From positions 147,871-211,870 of the forward strand of contig NZ_JAHUWJ010000013.1 of assembly GCF_019219075.1 (NCBI RefSeq): a stretch of DNA of 64,000 bases, written 5' to 3'. The position numbers were made by a program, and so were the translations under genes. This DNA comes from Chitinophaga sp. sic0106 (GTDB taxonomy: Bacteria; Bacteroidota; Bacteroidia; Chitinophagales; Chitinophagaceae). Positions 52,048 to 60,738 of the stretch are shown one piece after another (positions within the stretch are counted from its first letter, which is position 1; each line of letters starts with the position of its first letter). The notes beneath the pieces were generated by a model. The model saw only the letters and a list, made by a program, of their open reading frames with translations, did no database searches and was not told where the DNA came from.

Positions 52048-53445
52048 ATGTCCATGAAAAAAACCATGCTATTAAATGTGGCCTTTGGCACCTTGGCAAT
52101 CCTGCCAGCCGTAAGCAAGGCACAGCAACTCCCGCCGCCACAAGAGGCCTATGTTACCATTGAAGGTGACCCGGAGCAAGTAACTGCCCCAATGTTTAAA
52201 GGCGGTAAACACTATAACCGGTGGTTCGCTGGATTTAACGCCGGCGCACTGGCTCCTGTAGCCGCTACCGGTGGTAGTAACGACTTCTCCAAATGGAAGC
52301 CCAACATTGGCTATGGGGCCTATGTACAGTACCAGATACTGCATTTCTTCGGCCTCCGGGCGGATTACCTTGGTGGTTTCCTGAAAGCCAATAACGAAAA
52401 AAATCTGGGTAATGGCGTCAATCCAATGGATGCCGGCAGGCCCTACCTGGAGTATAAAACCACCCTTAAATACTCCGGAACCCTCAGCGCCGTATTCAAT
52501 ATTACTACCGTCAACTGGATCACCAAACAAAACATAGCAGTGCTCTATGCTACTGTGGGTGGAGGTTTGGCTGGCTATAGCCCCAAACTCACTGACAGGC
52601 GGGGATCTGAATACAGGTACAAACCCGACGGCGATATCAAAGAACTGGTAATCCCGGTAGGCGCTGGTATCAAGTTCAGAGCAGCAGATGGTATTAACGT
52701 CGACCTCGCTTATACGATGTATTATACGGATGGCGATAACCTCGATGGTTACGTATACGGACCTAACAAGGATAAATTCTCCTACGCCCGCGTAGGCCTT
52801 GAATTTGCGCTCGGCAAGTGGGACAAGCCGGACCTGCAGTTCCACAACCCTGCCAAACAGGGCTATGATGAACTGTTACTGGAGAAAAAGAATCTGGCTA
52901 AAACCCTCGCTGCTGCCAACACTGCAAATGCCAAGCTGGCTGAAGACGTGAATAAACTGACAGCGGATGCCGATGGTGACGGTGTTTCCGATTACTTCGA
53001 TAAATGCCCTAACACCCCGGCCAAAACAAAGGTAGACGGCTCCGGCTGTCCACTGCCTGAACCTCCGAAAGTTGAGGAAAAAATAGTTATTACGGAAGAA
53101 GATCAAACCATCGTTAAGGAAGCGATCCGTAACCTGGAATTTGATTTCGCTAAAGCTACCATCAAGGAAAAATCATACGCTGCACTGGATCGCGTAGCCG
53201 AACTGCTGAAACGTAAAAACCTTAATCTCAAACTCTCCGGTCATACCGATAACATTGGTAGCCTCAAACGCAATATGGAGCTTTCCAGAGAAAGAGCCGA
53301 AGCCGTGAAGAACTACCTCGTTAGCAAAGGCGTGCTGCCAAATAAAATCGAAGCTCTCGGCTATGGTCCTACCCAGCCAATCGCTTCCAATAAAACAGAT
53401 GAAGGCCGCCAGCGCAACAGACGCGTGGAGTTCTATATCTACTGA
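52048..53445 (+). CDS. OmpA-family outer membrane protein with TSP3 linker
   Basis: A 465-aa protein (ATG 52048, M-S-M-K-K; the ATG at 52054 is equally good). A signal peptide ends at V-S-K-A-Q. Residues about 45-280 form a beta barrel, then a helical linker, then a calcium-binding thrombospondin-3 repeat (DADGDGVSDYFDKCPNTPA). The C-terminal OmpA domain (about 355-465) has L-S-G-H-T-D-N-I-G and N-R-R-V-E-F-Y-I-Y and binds peptidoglycan. It anchors the outer membrane to the wall. A strong terminator follows. Confidence 0.92.
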   Translation: MSMKKTMLLNVAFGTLAILPAVSKAQQLPPPQEAYVTIEGDPEQVTAPMFKGGKHYNRWFAGFNAGALAPVAATGGSNDFSKWKPNIGYGAYVQYQILHFFGLRADYLGGFLKANNEKNLGNGVNPMDAGRPYLEYKTTLKYSGTLSAVFNITTVNWITKQNIAVLYATVGGGLAGYSPKLTDRRGSEYRYKPDGDIKELVIPVGAGIKFRAADGINVDLAYTMYYTDGDNLDGYVYGPNKDKFSYARVGLEFALGKWDKPDLQFHNPAKQGYDELLLEKKNLAKTLAAANTANAKLAEDVNKLTADADGDGVSDYFDKCPNTPAKTKVDGSGCPLPEPPKVEEKIVITEEDQTIVKEAIRNLEFDFAKATIKEKSYAALDRVAELLKRKNLNLKLSGHTDNIGSLKRNMELSRERAEAVKNYLVSKGVLPNKIEALGYGPTQPIASNKTDEGRQRNRRVEFYIY

Positions 53446-53469
53446 TTTAACCAATATGCAAATAGAAAA

Positions 53470-53497
53470 CCGGGCTCCGTAATGGAGCCCTTTTTTA
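53470..53497 (+). terminator. Intrinsic terminator of the OmpA gene
   Basis: GGGCTCC-GTAAT-GGAGCCC followed by TTTTTT, about 27 bp after the stop. Confidence 0.9.
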
Positions 53498-53597
53498 TTG
53501 AACCGCACAATCACAACCCATTACAGTATAAAATTTTTAAATGTTTTCGTACGCCCGGCACAGTTATTGCATTTTCCCTGCCTCAAATAAACATATC

Positions 53598-54185
53598 ATG
53601 AAAAAACTTATTCTGTCCGGCATCATTGCCCTCGGGTCGTTCCTGACAGCACAGGCACAAAATGTTAACTTCGGTGTAAAAGGTGGCCTCAACCTTGCAA
53701 AAATGACGCAGTATGATAATAATAAAGTACGCGCCTCCTTCAACGCAGGTGTATACGCCAACTTCGCCATCACCAAGGAATGGGCATTCCAGCCTGAGCT
53801 CCTGTACTCCGGCCAGGGTACTAAACTGGAATCCGGCAATATCCTAGGCGTTCCATTAAAAGACGTAACCATCGCTACCGACTACCTGAACATACCACTG
53901 ATGGTGCAATACTCCATCGCTCCCAGCTTCTTCGTAGAAGCAGGCCCGCAGGTGGGTTTCCTGCTGGCGGCTAAAACCAAAGTAGGCGATAATACCAACA
54001 AGGATTATAAAGACATCATGACCACAGCAGATTTCGGTCTGGGCCTTGGTTTCGGATATAAACTGGATAACGGCCTCGGCTTCTCCGGCAGGTACAACTT
54101 CGGTTTGTCCAATATTTACAATGATGATGTGAATATCGATTCTAAAAACTCGGTAGCACAAATCGGTCTGTTCTACTCTTTCTAA
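53598..54185 (+). CDS. Outer membrane beta-barrel protein (porin family)
   Basis: A 195-aa protein from ATG 53598, giving a signal peptide MKKLILSGIIALGSFLTAQA. The upstream ATG at 53541 is unlikely, as it adds a non-signal stretch. The mature part begins NVNFGVKGGLNLAKM and runs through eight amphipathic strands (F-Q-P-E-L-L-Y-S-G-Q-G, Y-L-N-I-P-L-M-V-Q-Y, F-V-E-A-G-P-Q-V-G) and ends in Q-I-G-L-F-Y-S-F. This is the OMP_b-brl_2 type common in Bacteroidota. It has its own terminator and is transcribed alone. Confidence 0.88.
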   Translation: MKKLILSGIIALGSFLTAQAQNVNFGVKGGLNLAKMTQYDNNKVRASFNAGVYANFAITKEWAFQPELLYSGQGTKLESGNILGVPLKDVTIATDYLNIPLMVQYSIAPSFFVEAGPQVGFLLAAKTKVGDNTNKDYKDIMTTADFGLGLGFGYKLDNGLGFSGRYNFGLSNIYNDDVNIDSKNSVAQIGLFYSF

Positions 54186-54208
54186 TATAATTACTTCAGA
54201 CATATGCA

Positions 54209-54238
54209 AGCCGCGCCAGCATTGGCGCGGCTTTTTTG
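54209..54238 (+). terminator. Intrinsic terminator of the porin gene
   Basis: AGCCGCGCCA-GCAT-TGGCGCGGCT followed by TTTTT, about 24 bp after the stop. Confidence 0.9.
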
Positions 54239-54378
54239 TTTCCCCGTCGGCCGTGGAAAACGCGGTGGCACCACTGAAACAGCTGATCCGCCCCGCAAAA
54301 CGATACATCCTCGCAGCCGATGCGCCTGCCATCTCCCAAAACCCCTGGTAAACAACAAAACTTAATGCCAGAAACGAT

Positions 54379-54386
54379 TATCTTTG
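54379..54386 (+). promoter_or_regulatory. Candidate -7 box of argS
   Basis: TATCTTTG fits TAnnTTTG. The start site would fall near 54393, after the upstream in-frame ATG at 54384, which supports the ATG at 54411. Confidence 0.5.
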
Positions 54387-54410
54387 CTGTTCGCATTAAT
54401 CATTTTCAGC

Positions 54411-56339
54411 ATGAGTGTTGTACAATCCATCAGAATGGCCGCAGTGGCCGCCATTAAATCACTTTACGACCAACAGGTAGCAGCTACTGACATCTCTGTT
54501 AATATTACCAAACCTGAGTTCGAAGGTGAATACACCATTGTTACGTTCCCTTTCACCAAATTCAGCCGACAAAAACCAGAAGAAGCCGGTCAGCATATCG
54601 GTGAATACCTGGTAGCAAATAATCCGGAACTCTTCTCCGCATTCAATGTGGTAAAAGGATTCCTGAACCTTACCATCAATGCACAGTACTGGTCAAACTT
54701 CCTGAAAGCAACCTTCACCAACAGGAACTTTGGCGTACAACCTGCCAACGGTAAAAAAATCATGGTAGAGTACTCCTCTCCCAATACCAATAAGCCGCTC
54801 CACCTCGGCCACCTCCGCAATAACTTCCTCGGTTTCTCTATCGCAGAAATCCTGAAAGCCAATGGTTACGAAGTCATTAAAGCCAATCTCGTAAACGATC
54901 GCGGTATACATATTTGTAAATCGATGCTGGCATGGCAGGAATTTGCACATGGCGACACCCCGGCATCTAGCGGTATTAAAGGGGACCACCTCGTGGGCGA
55001 CTACTACGTAAAGTTCGAAAGTGTGGTAAAAGAACAGGCCGAACCTATCATAGACCGCGTCCTGGAGCGCGATTTCCGCGATTTCAATGCCACCGAAACC
55101 GAGAAACTCGAAAAGCTGGTAACAGCCCTTCACAAACCTGAAGTAAAGGATAATGAAGAGAAAGTAGCCAAAATTATGGGCGATGTGAAAGAGGCTGCCC
55201 GTAACAAAACGGAGATCATGCTGCAGGCTAAAATCATGCTGCAGCAATGGGAAGCCGGCAACCCGGAAGTACGCGAACTCTGGAACACCATGAACGGCTG
55301 GGTATATGAAGGATTCGATGTTACCTATAAAAAACTGGGCATCGACTTCGATAAAATGTACTACGAAAGCCAGACCTACCTGCTCGGTAAAGATCTCGTG
55401 GAAGATGGCCTGCGCAAAGGTGTGCTGTTCAAAAAAGAAGATAACTCCGTTTGGATCGACCTCACCGCTGACGGATTGGATGAAAAACTCCTACTCCGCG
55501 GCGATGGCACCTCCGTATACATGACGCAGGACCTGGGCACCGCCCGCCTGAAATACGACGACTACCACATGGATCAAAGCATCTATGTAGTAGCCGATGA
55601 ACAAAACTATCACTTCAAGGTACTGCAACTCATTCTCGAAAAACTCGGAGAACCAGCAGCACCGGGTATCTTCCATCTCAGCTACGGCATGGTGGAATTA
55701 CCCCACGGTCGTATGAAAAGTCGCGAAGGTACCGTAGTGGATGCCGATGACATGATCGACGAAATGGTGAAAACAGCTGCGGTTAAAACGCAGGAAGCCG
55801 GTAAAAAACTGGCCGACTTCTCCGAAAACGAACTGGATGAGCTGTATGAAACCATCGGTCTTGGCGCCATGAAATTCTTCCTGCTCCGCGTAGATCCTAA
55901 GAAGAGAATGATCTTTAATCCGGAGGAATCTATTGACCTGCACGGCTTTACCGGACCATTCATCCAGTATGCACATGCACGTATCAAGTCCATCCTCCGT
56001 GAAGTTGGCCCGGTAGAAGGCCTTGACAACTACAGCTATTCCGGCACCCTGCTGCCGTTGGAGAAAGAACTGATCTCCCTCAATGAGCAGTTCCCTGGTA
56101 TTCTTGCTGATGCACATAAAGAAATGAGCCCGTCTGTAATTGCCAACTACGCATTCCTGCTGGCACAGACTTTCAACTCATTCTACGCAGAAAAAGTGGA
56201 GGGCGTACCAACCTACTCCATTCTCAGAGCTAATGACGAAGACAAGAAAAAACTCCGTCTGCAAATCATCCAGCTCACTGCCAATACCATTGCCAAAAGC
56301 ATGCAATTGCTCGGTATCCGCGTACCAGAGCGTATGTAA
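54411..56339 (+). CDS. argS: Arginine--tRNA ligase
   Basis: A 642-aa class I aminoacyl-tRNA synthetase. The N-terminal Arg-tRNA recognition domain starts V-V-Q-S-I-R-M-A-A-V-A-A-I-K. The HIGH motif reads P-L-H-L-G-H in SSPNTNKPLHLGHLRNN, the KMSKS-like loop is M-K-S-R-E-G-T-V-V, and the DALR anticodon domain is at the C terminus ending L-G-I-R-V-P-E-R-M. The length is slightly above the bacterial average (about 577) because of an insertion at about 150-290. It is transcribed alone. Confidence 0.96.
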   Translation: MSVVQSIRMAAVAAIKSLYDQQVAATDISVNITKPEFEGEYTIVTFPFTKFSRQKPEEAGQHIGEYLVANNPELFSAFNVVKGFLNLTINAQYWSNFLKATFTNRNFGVQPANGKKIMVEYSSPNTNKPLHLGHLRNNFLGFSIAEILKANGYEVIKANLVNDRGIHICKSMLAWQEFAHGDTPASSGIKGDHLVGDYYVKFESVVKEQAEPIIDRVLERDFRDFNATETEKLEKLVTALHKPEVKDNEEKVAKIMGDVKEAARNKTEIMLQAKIMLQQWEAGNPEVRELWNTMNGWVYEGFDVTYKKLGIDFDKMYYESQTYLLGKDLVEDGLRKGVLFKKEDNSVWIDLTADGLDEKLLLRGDGTSVYMTQDLGTARLKYDDYHMDQSIYVVADEQNYHFKVLQLILEKLGEPAAPGIFHLSYGMVELPHGRMKSREGTVVDADDMIDEMVKTAAVKTQEAGKKLADFSENELDELYETIGLGAMKFFLLRVDPKKRMIFNPEESIDLHGFTGPFIQYAHARIKSILREVGPVEGLDNYSYSGTLLPLEKELISLNEQFPGILADAHKEMSPSVIANYAFLLAQTFNSFYAEKVEGVPTYSILRANDEDKKKLRLQIIQLTANTIAKSMQLLGIRVPERM

Positions 56340-56347
56340 CAAAATAA

Positions 56348-56377
56348 AACGCTGCGAACCACCTGGTTCGCAGCGTT
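56348..56377. terminator. Hairpin after argS
   Basis: AACGCTGCGAACC-ACCT-GGTTCGCAGCGTT, 13-bp perfect stem. The T tract is only on the minus side (TTTTATTTT), so its role as argS terminator is uncertain. Confidence 0.6.
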
Positions 56378-56527
56378 AACAGCTTGCAGCCGCCGTGGCC
56401 AAACTGTCGAAGAAAATACCACAGTCCTCAGCGCAATGCAGGGGAGCTTGCCTTTCCCGAAACACTGCTTCTACTACATCATCCTGTGGCGGAATATCTT
56501 TGATCTAATAACGTATATACCAACACG

Positions 56528-57310
56528 TTAGTTCTGTATTTCTCCTAATTGTTGTGCCTGATCACAAATTTTTTCTCCCAGCGCTACCTCACCCATATCC
56601 ATATACGCTTTTCCCAGCATAAACATGGCAAATCCGTTAGCAGGCTGTATGTGCAGCAATAACTGCCAGATGCCGGCTGCCGCTTTGTGACAGCCTTTAT
56701 GTTGTGCTGCCTGCGCCAGGCAGTATAATACTTTCGCCTCTGTGGCATCCTTTCCTATTTGTGACAGCAACATACTGTCACTGACATTTTTTTCCTCCCC
56801 GGCACCTGCCACTACGACACTATGTGCAATCCCCCGCTCAAAATAATATATGCTTTGGCGGTAGTCTTCCTGTCGCGCATATACCCCTGCCAGGCTAAAT
56901 ATTACCGGTGTGCTCGCCCCTGTGTCAGCTGCTGCCAGCGACAACATTTCCAGCGCATTATCATATTGTTTCATCCGGTAATAGCTGAGCCCGGCCTGTC
57001 CCGTGGCATCAGTACTGCCATGGGTCCTTGCAATCAGGCTGTGGTAAAGCGATAACGTATAATCACCTTCTGCAAAATAAATATCTGCCAGCTCACTCCA
57101 CGCAGCACCATAGGTACTGTCGGCCATAATTGCTGCATTAAACCGCGCGGTAGCTTCTACTACGGCACCGGCTCTACGCAGGGTGAGTCCTTCCTTAAAA
57201 TATTGTGCGGCTTTGTCGCGGCCAGGGTTATGAACGCCTGCAACTACAGATGACACGGTTAAACATAGGCCGATTGCCTGCACCAGCAATCGTCTGGTAT
57301 AGGATTTCAT
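56528..57310 (-). CDS. Secreted TPR protein
   Basis: A 260-aa protein with a signal peptide (to about residue 26, V-V-A-G) and five or six tetratricopeptide repeats: QYFKEGLTLRRAGAVVEATA, A-A-W-S-E-L-A-D-I-Y-F-A-E-G-D-Y-T, L-S-Y-Y-R-M-K-Q-Y-D-N-A-L-E-M-L. It probably binds another envelope protein. No partner gene is adjacent. The candidate -7 box is close to the start (20 bp), so the leader is very short. Confidence 0.8.
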   Translation of the reverse strand: MKSYTRRLLVQAIGLCLTVSSVVAGVHNPGRDKAAQYFKEGLTLRRAGAVVEATARFNAAIMADSTYGAAWSELADIYFAEGDYTLSLYHSLIARTHGSTDATGQAGLSYYRMKQYDNALEMLSLAAADTGASTPVIFSLAGVYARQEDYRQSIYYFERGIAHSVVVAGAGEEKNVSDSMLLSQIGKDATEAKVLYCLAQAAQHKGCHKAAAGIWQLLLHIQPANGFAMFMLGKAYMDMGEVALGEKICDQAQQLGEIQN

Positions 57311-57329
57311 GGTATGGCATTTATACCGG

Positions 57330-57337
57330 CAAATATA
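57330..57337 (-). promoter_or_regulatory. Candidate -7 box of the secreted TPR gene
   Basis: The minus strand reads TATATTTG (TAnnTTTG), 20 bp before the start codon. Confidence 0.5.
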
Positions 57338-57377
57338 TATAAATTAGTTATAATTTATACATCATCCTAAAATCTTT

Positions 57378-57863
57378 TTAACCGAGCATTTCTCCGGAGA
57401 AAGCGAAGGGCAGGAGGTCGTTGGCTTTATCCACGACAATTACGCGGCCGCTGAGGCCACCCATAATCAGGCGGATGGGCTCTTTCTGGCGCATTTCTAC
57501 TTCTGCCAGCGACTGGCGGCATATTCCACAAGGGGAGATGGGTTGTGAGCTGTCGCCATTGAGGTTATGGTAACTGATAGCAATGGTATCAATAGCCACT
57601 TCCGGATAAACGGAAGCTGCTGCTGCCAGTGCTACCCTTTCGGCGCAGAGGCCAACAGGGAAAGAGGCATTTTCCTGGTTGGAGCCGGCGATGATCTCGC
57701 CGTTAGCAAGCCTGGCAACGGCTCCAACCTGGAAATGTGAATATGGTGCGTACGCATGGTGCGTAACATCGCGTGCTTCTGTCAGTAACCAGGCATCTGC
57801 ATCGTTAAGTTCAGTGATATCTTCGTATACGGTGTATTCGAATTGTTGCAGTTGTTTTGCCAT
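57378..57863 (-). CDS. cdd: Cytidine deaminase
   Basis: A 161-aa zinc enzyme that deaminates cytidine and deoxycytidine. The Cys-Ala-Glu motif is C-A-E-R-V-A-L-A-A-A, and the second zinc motif is P-C-G-I-C-R-Q. Start ATG 57863 (MAKQLQQFEY) is chosen because the longer frame to 57929 runs into the signal peptidase gene. It begins 16 bp after the lepB stop, so the two are co-transcribed. Length (about 132-160) fits the homotetrameric form. Confidence 0.93.
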   Translation of the reverse strand: MAKQLQQFEYTVYEDITELNDADAWLLTEARDVTHHAYAPYSHFQVGAVARLANGEIIAGSNQENASFPVGLCAERVALAAAASVYPEVAIDTIAISYHNLNGDSSQPISPCGICRQSLAEVEMRQKEPIRLIMGGLSGRVIVVDKANDLLPFAFSGEMLG

Positions 57864-57879
57864 GGTATGTGATTTAGGG

Positions 57880-59070
57880 TTATTTAATAGTTCTGAACAG
57901 CCTGCTCCAGCGGATACCGCCTTCACCATAGCTCATCCAGATCATCCACGCTTTACCTACTACGTGATCTTCCGGAACGAAGCCCCAGTAGCGGGAATCC
58001 AGTGAATTATTGCGGTTGTCACCCATCATCCAGTAGTAGTTCATTTTAAACGTATAACTTTCTGCAGGCTGACCATTAATGATAAATTTACCGTCTTTTC
58101 TTTCCAGGGTGTTGTTTTCAAACACACGGATGATACGGTCGTAGATGGCGATATTGCTGTCATTCAGCGTTACGGTAGCGCCTTTCTTAGGAATGTACAG
58201 CGGTCCGAAATTCTCTTCTGTCCAATGGAAGTGCGCCGTATCATGCGGGAAAATATCGTTGTAATCGTAGATAGCGCTGATATTGGCTTCTTCGAAAACG
58301 GTGATGCTCTTAATGATATCGAATTGTTTCAGGCTGGTGACCTGTGCAGGTGTCAGGTTGTATACGTAAGTGCTGGCATCCAGGGTAGCGTCAGGGCCAC
58401 TGATACCCATTTCTTCGAGGCGGGAAGGGTTCAGCGGTTCGCCGTTGGTAATCACCGTGTAACGATGCTGGCTGCCTGGTGGTACCGGAGCTGCCTTACC
58501 ATTCACATACACTGCGCCATGCACGATGGTCAGGGTATCGCCTGCTTCGGCCATACAACGCTTGATATAGTTCTCGCGCTTATCTACCGGGCGGTGGATG
58601 ACTTTATAGTTATTGTTGACCTCCTGCCAACCCATCTGCCTGACCATACGGTAGTAGCTTGGGTCTGCTGCATCGAGGGCTACTGTATCTCCCTCAGGAA
58701 AGTTAAATACCACCACATCATATCTCTTTACCTCTCCAATCCCTGGCAAACGGCGGTATTTCCATTTAATAGCTTCAGAATAAGCCGGTGTATTTTTGGT
58801 GAGCGGCATGGTGTGGTGCACAAAAGGCACTGCCAGTGGCGTCATTGGAATACGGGGGCCATAACTGATCTTACTTACAAAAAGAAAGTCATTTACCAGC
58901 AATGTCTTCTCCATAGAGGGAGTAGGGATGGTATAAGCTTCAAAAATAAAAGTGCGGATCAGGGTTGCGGCGATGATAGCAAAAATTGCTGCATCCAGCC
59001 ATTCACGAACTGCAGACTTTTTCTTCCTAGGCTGCTTATCCTTATTGTTTTTCCAAAATGCCAGGTTCAT
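57880..59070 (-). CDS. lepB: Signal peptidase I
   Basis: A 396-aa membrane serine protease that removes signal peptides. The N terminus is basic (K-D-K-Q-P-R-K-K-K) and is followed by one transmembrane helix. The catalytic Ser is in T-I-P-T-P-S-M-E-K-T-L, the Lys in R-E-N-Y-I-K-R-C-M-A-E-A-G-D, and box E is MGDNRNNSLDSRYWGFVPED. There is an insertion of about 120 residues between boxes D and E, which explains the greater length compared with Gram-positive SipS. It is the first gene of the lepB-cdd pair. Confidence 0.96.
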   Translation of the reverse strand: MNLAFWKNNKDKQPRKKKSAVREWLDAAIFAIIAATLIRTFIFEAYTIPTPSMEKTLLVNDFLFVSKISYGPRIPMTPLAVPFVHHTMPLTKNTPAYSEAIKWKYRRLPGIGEVKRYDVVVFNFPEGDTVALDAADPSYYRMVRQMGWQEVNNNYKVIHRPVDKRENYIKRCMAEAGDTLTIVHGAVYVNGKAAPVPPGSQHRYTVITNGEPLNPSRLEEMGISGPDATLDASTYVYNLTPAQVTSLKQFDIIKSITVFEEANISAIYDYNDIFPHDTAHFHWTEENFGPLYIPKKGATVTLNDSNIAIYDRIIRVFENNTLERKDGKFIINGQPAESYTFKMNYYWMMGDNRNNSLDSRYWGFVPEDHVVGKAWMIWMSYGEGGIRWSRLFRTIK

Positions 59071-59102
59071 TCAGTTAGGCTTAAGTTAAATGCTTAAAAA
59101 GG

Positions 59103-59110
59103 CAAATATA
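59103..59110 (-). promoter_or_regulatory. Candidate -7 box of lepB
   Basis: The minus strand reads TATATTTG, 33 bp before the lepB start. Confidence 0.5.
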
Positions 59111-59175
59111 ATATTCTGTCCTCTCCTTCCAGCTTTTATATAGGAAAAGTTTTCTTAAAAATAGCTTAATCTTTA

Positions 59176-59183
59176 TACATTTG
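59176..59183 (+). promoter_or_regulatory. Candidate -7 box of the MerR gene
   Basis: TACATTTG fits TAnnTTTG, 24 bp before the TTG start at 59207. It supports that start. Confidence 0.5.
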
Positions 59184-59206
59184 CCCGGATACTATACCTG
59201 ACGCCA

Positions 59207-60079
59207 TTGAACAGTTTTTCAATCAGGGACATTGAAAACTTCACTGGTATAAAGGCGCACACATTAAGGATCTGGGAACAACGATACCAGCTGTATCAGC
59301 CGCGTAGAAAAGATAAAAACCATCGGATTTATGATGGGGAAGACCTGAAGGCCTTCCTGAAAATTGCCTACTTATACCATCACGGAGTTAAGATTTCCCG
59401 TATCGCCACCCTGTCAGAACAGGAAAGGAATACGCTAAGCCTTGCCATCTCGGATCAATCGTCCGACCTATGTCTGCAGATCCATGACCTGCTGAGCGCC
59501 ACCCTACGTTATAATACGCAGCAATTTGAAACAGTCATATCCAACGTGATCCGCACCCATGGCATGGAAACAGCCGTCGTGAAGGTCATCTACCCATTCC
59601 TGGAAAAAGTGGGAATCCTCTGGCTTACCGACCAGATGCTGCCGGCACAGGAACATTTTTGCAGCGCTATTATCCGTACCAAACTGATGGTGGCAATCGA
59701 CAGTCTGCCTATGAATTATGATGCAACCGACCATTTCCTGCTGTTTCAACCTGAGGGTGAACTGCACGAAATTCCTTTGTTGTACGTGTATTATATGCTT
59801 AAGAAATATGGGAAGAAGGTAACCTATTTCGGCCCTAATGTCCCGCTCCGGGACCTGGACCCATTTCTGAAAAACAGCGGGGTAACTGCGCTTTATTCTC
59901 ATGTGGTGACGGCCGTTCCTCCACAAGTACTGCATCAGTATATCCAGGAATTTAATCAGCAGTATCCGGCGGTACATGTATATCTCTCCGGACCAAAAAC
60001 CTTACTGGAACATAACTTCAGCGATTTAAGGGTAACAATACTCACAGAAATGAATGAGTTCCCACAATTACTAGCTTAA
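59207..60079 (+). CDS. MerR-family regulator with B12-binding domain (CarH-like)
   Basis: A 290-aa regulator with a TTG start; no in-frame ATG lies between the upstream stop at 59162 and 59207, and the frame opens with N-S-F-S-I-R-D-I-E-N-F-T-G-I. The MerR winged helix is at 1-70 (HTLRIWEQRYQLYQPRRKDK). The next helical domain has W-L-T-D-Q-M-L-P-A-Q-E-H, the Wx9EH motif that caps adenosylcobalamin in CarH. The Rossmann-like C-terminal domain has E-L-H-E-I-P in place of the ExHxxG motif: the His ligand is kept, the Gly is not. CarH-type proteins are light-responsive repressors of carotenoid genes; none is adjacent. Its end overlaps the convergent hydrolase gene by 9 bp. Confidence 0.88.
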   Translation: MNSFSIRDIENFTGIKAHTLRIWEQRYQLYQPRRKDKNHRIYDGEDLKAFLKIAYLYHHGVKISRIATLSEQERNTLSLAISDQSSDLCLQIHDLLSATLRYNTQQFETVISNVIRTHGMETAVVKVIYPFLEKVGILWLTDQMLPAQEHFCSAIIRTKLMVAIDSLPMNYDATDHFLLFQPEGELHEIPLLYVYYMLKKYGKKVTYFGPNVPLRDLDPFLKNSGVTALYSHVVTAVPPQVLHQYIQEFNQQYPAVHVYLSGPKTLLEHNFSDLRVTILTEMNEFPQLLA

Positions 60080-60724
60080 TACTTCTGACAAAATCCGGCT
60101 TACTTCTGCCGCGCGGTTGTACACCATAAAGTGACCCGCATTGGGGATAATGTGGGTGGGATGCAGGTATTTAATCGGGAAGGGATGATCCCTATCCCCA
60201 TGGATATGCACGAGGTTTTGCGGGCGAAACTCGTTTTCCCAGTTAAGGATTACCTCAAAAGCCCAGCGGGAATAAGCATAATCCTTACGTGCCAGGTAAT
60301 CCCGCAACAATTGCTTTTCTTCCGGACTGCTTACGTCCATGTAATATTCAACAATGCGGGTACGGTTCTGAAAAATGATGAAGTCGGGCAATTTAGTAAG
60401 CTGTAATCGCCTGATCCAGTTGAAATACGCGGGTTTTTCACTGGTTTGCTTGATGCTGGATAAAAGAATAGTTTGATGGATGGGACGCAGTTTGGCAATT
60501 TCAATGCTCATGATCCCACCAAAAGAAAGACCGGCAAGGCTTACCTGGCCTTCAGCAGTGATGCCGGCTGCCATACGGGAGGCATAACTGCTGATTGACT
60601 CCTGTGGTTGTGGCGCTATCCAGGGCAGAAAATGCACCTCATATCCGTCCGGAAACCGCAGATGCCTGAATACTCGTTCATCCGCTCCCAGTCCGCTTAT
60701 GAGGTACAAATGCTTGCTGGACAT
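60071..60724 (-). CDS. Alpha/beta hydrolase
   Basis: A 217-aa alpha/beta hydrolase fold enzyme. The nucleophile elbow is L-A-G-L-S-F-G-G-I, the acid is probably in H-G-D-R-D-H-P-F-P, and the His is in P-N-A-G-H-F-M-V-Y. The opening L-Y-L-I-S-G-L-G-A-D-E-R is typical of a short-lid esterase subfamily. The substrate is not known. It starts 14 bp after the response-regulator stop, so the two genes are co-transcribed. Confidence 0.85.
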   Translation of the reverse strand: MSSKHLYLISGLGADERVFRHLRFPDGYEVHFLPWIAPQPQESISSYASRMAAGITAEGQVSLAGLSFGGIMSIEIAKLRPIHQTILLSSIKQTSEKPAYFNWIRRLQLTKLPDFIIFQNRTRIVEYYMDVSSPEEKQLLRDYLARKDYAYSRWAFEVILNWENEFRPQNLVHIHGDRDHPFPIKYLHPTHIIPNAGHFMVYNRAAEVSRILSEVLS

Positions 60725-60738
60725 TGCTGGTTAATTTA

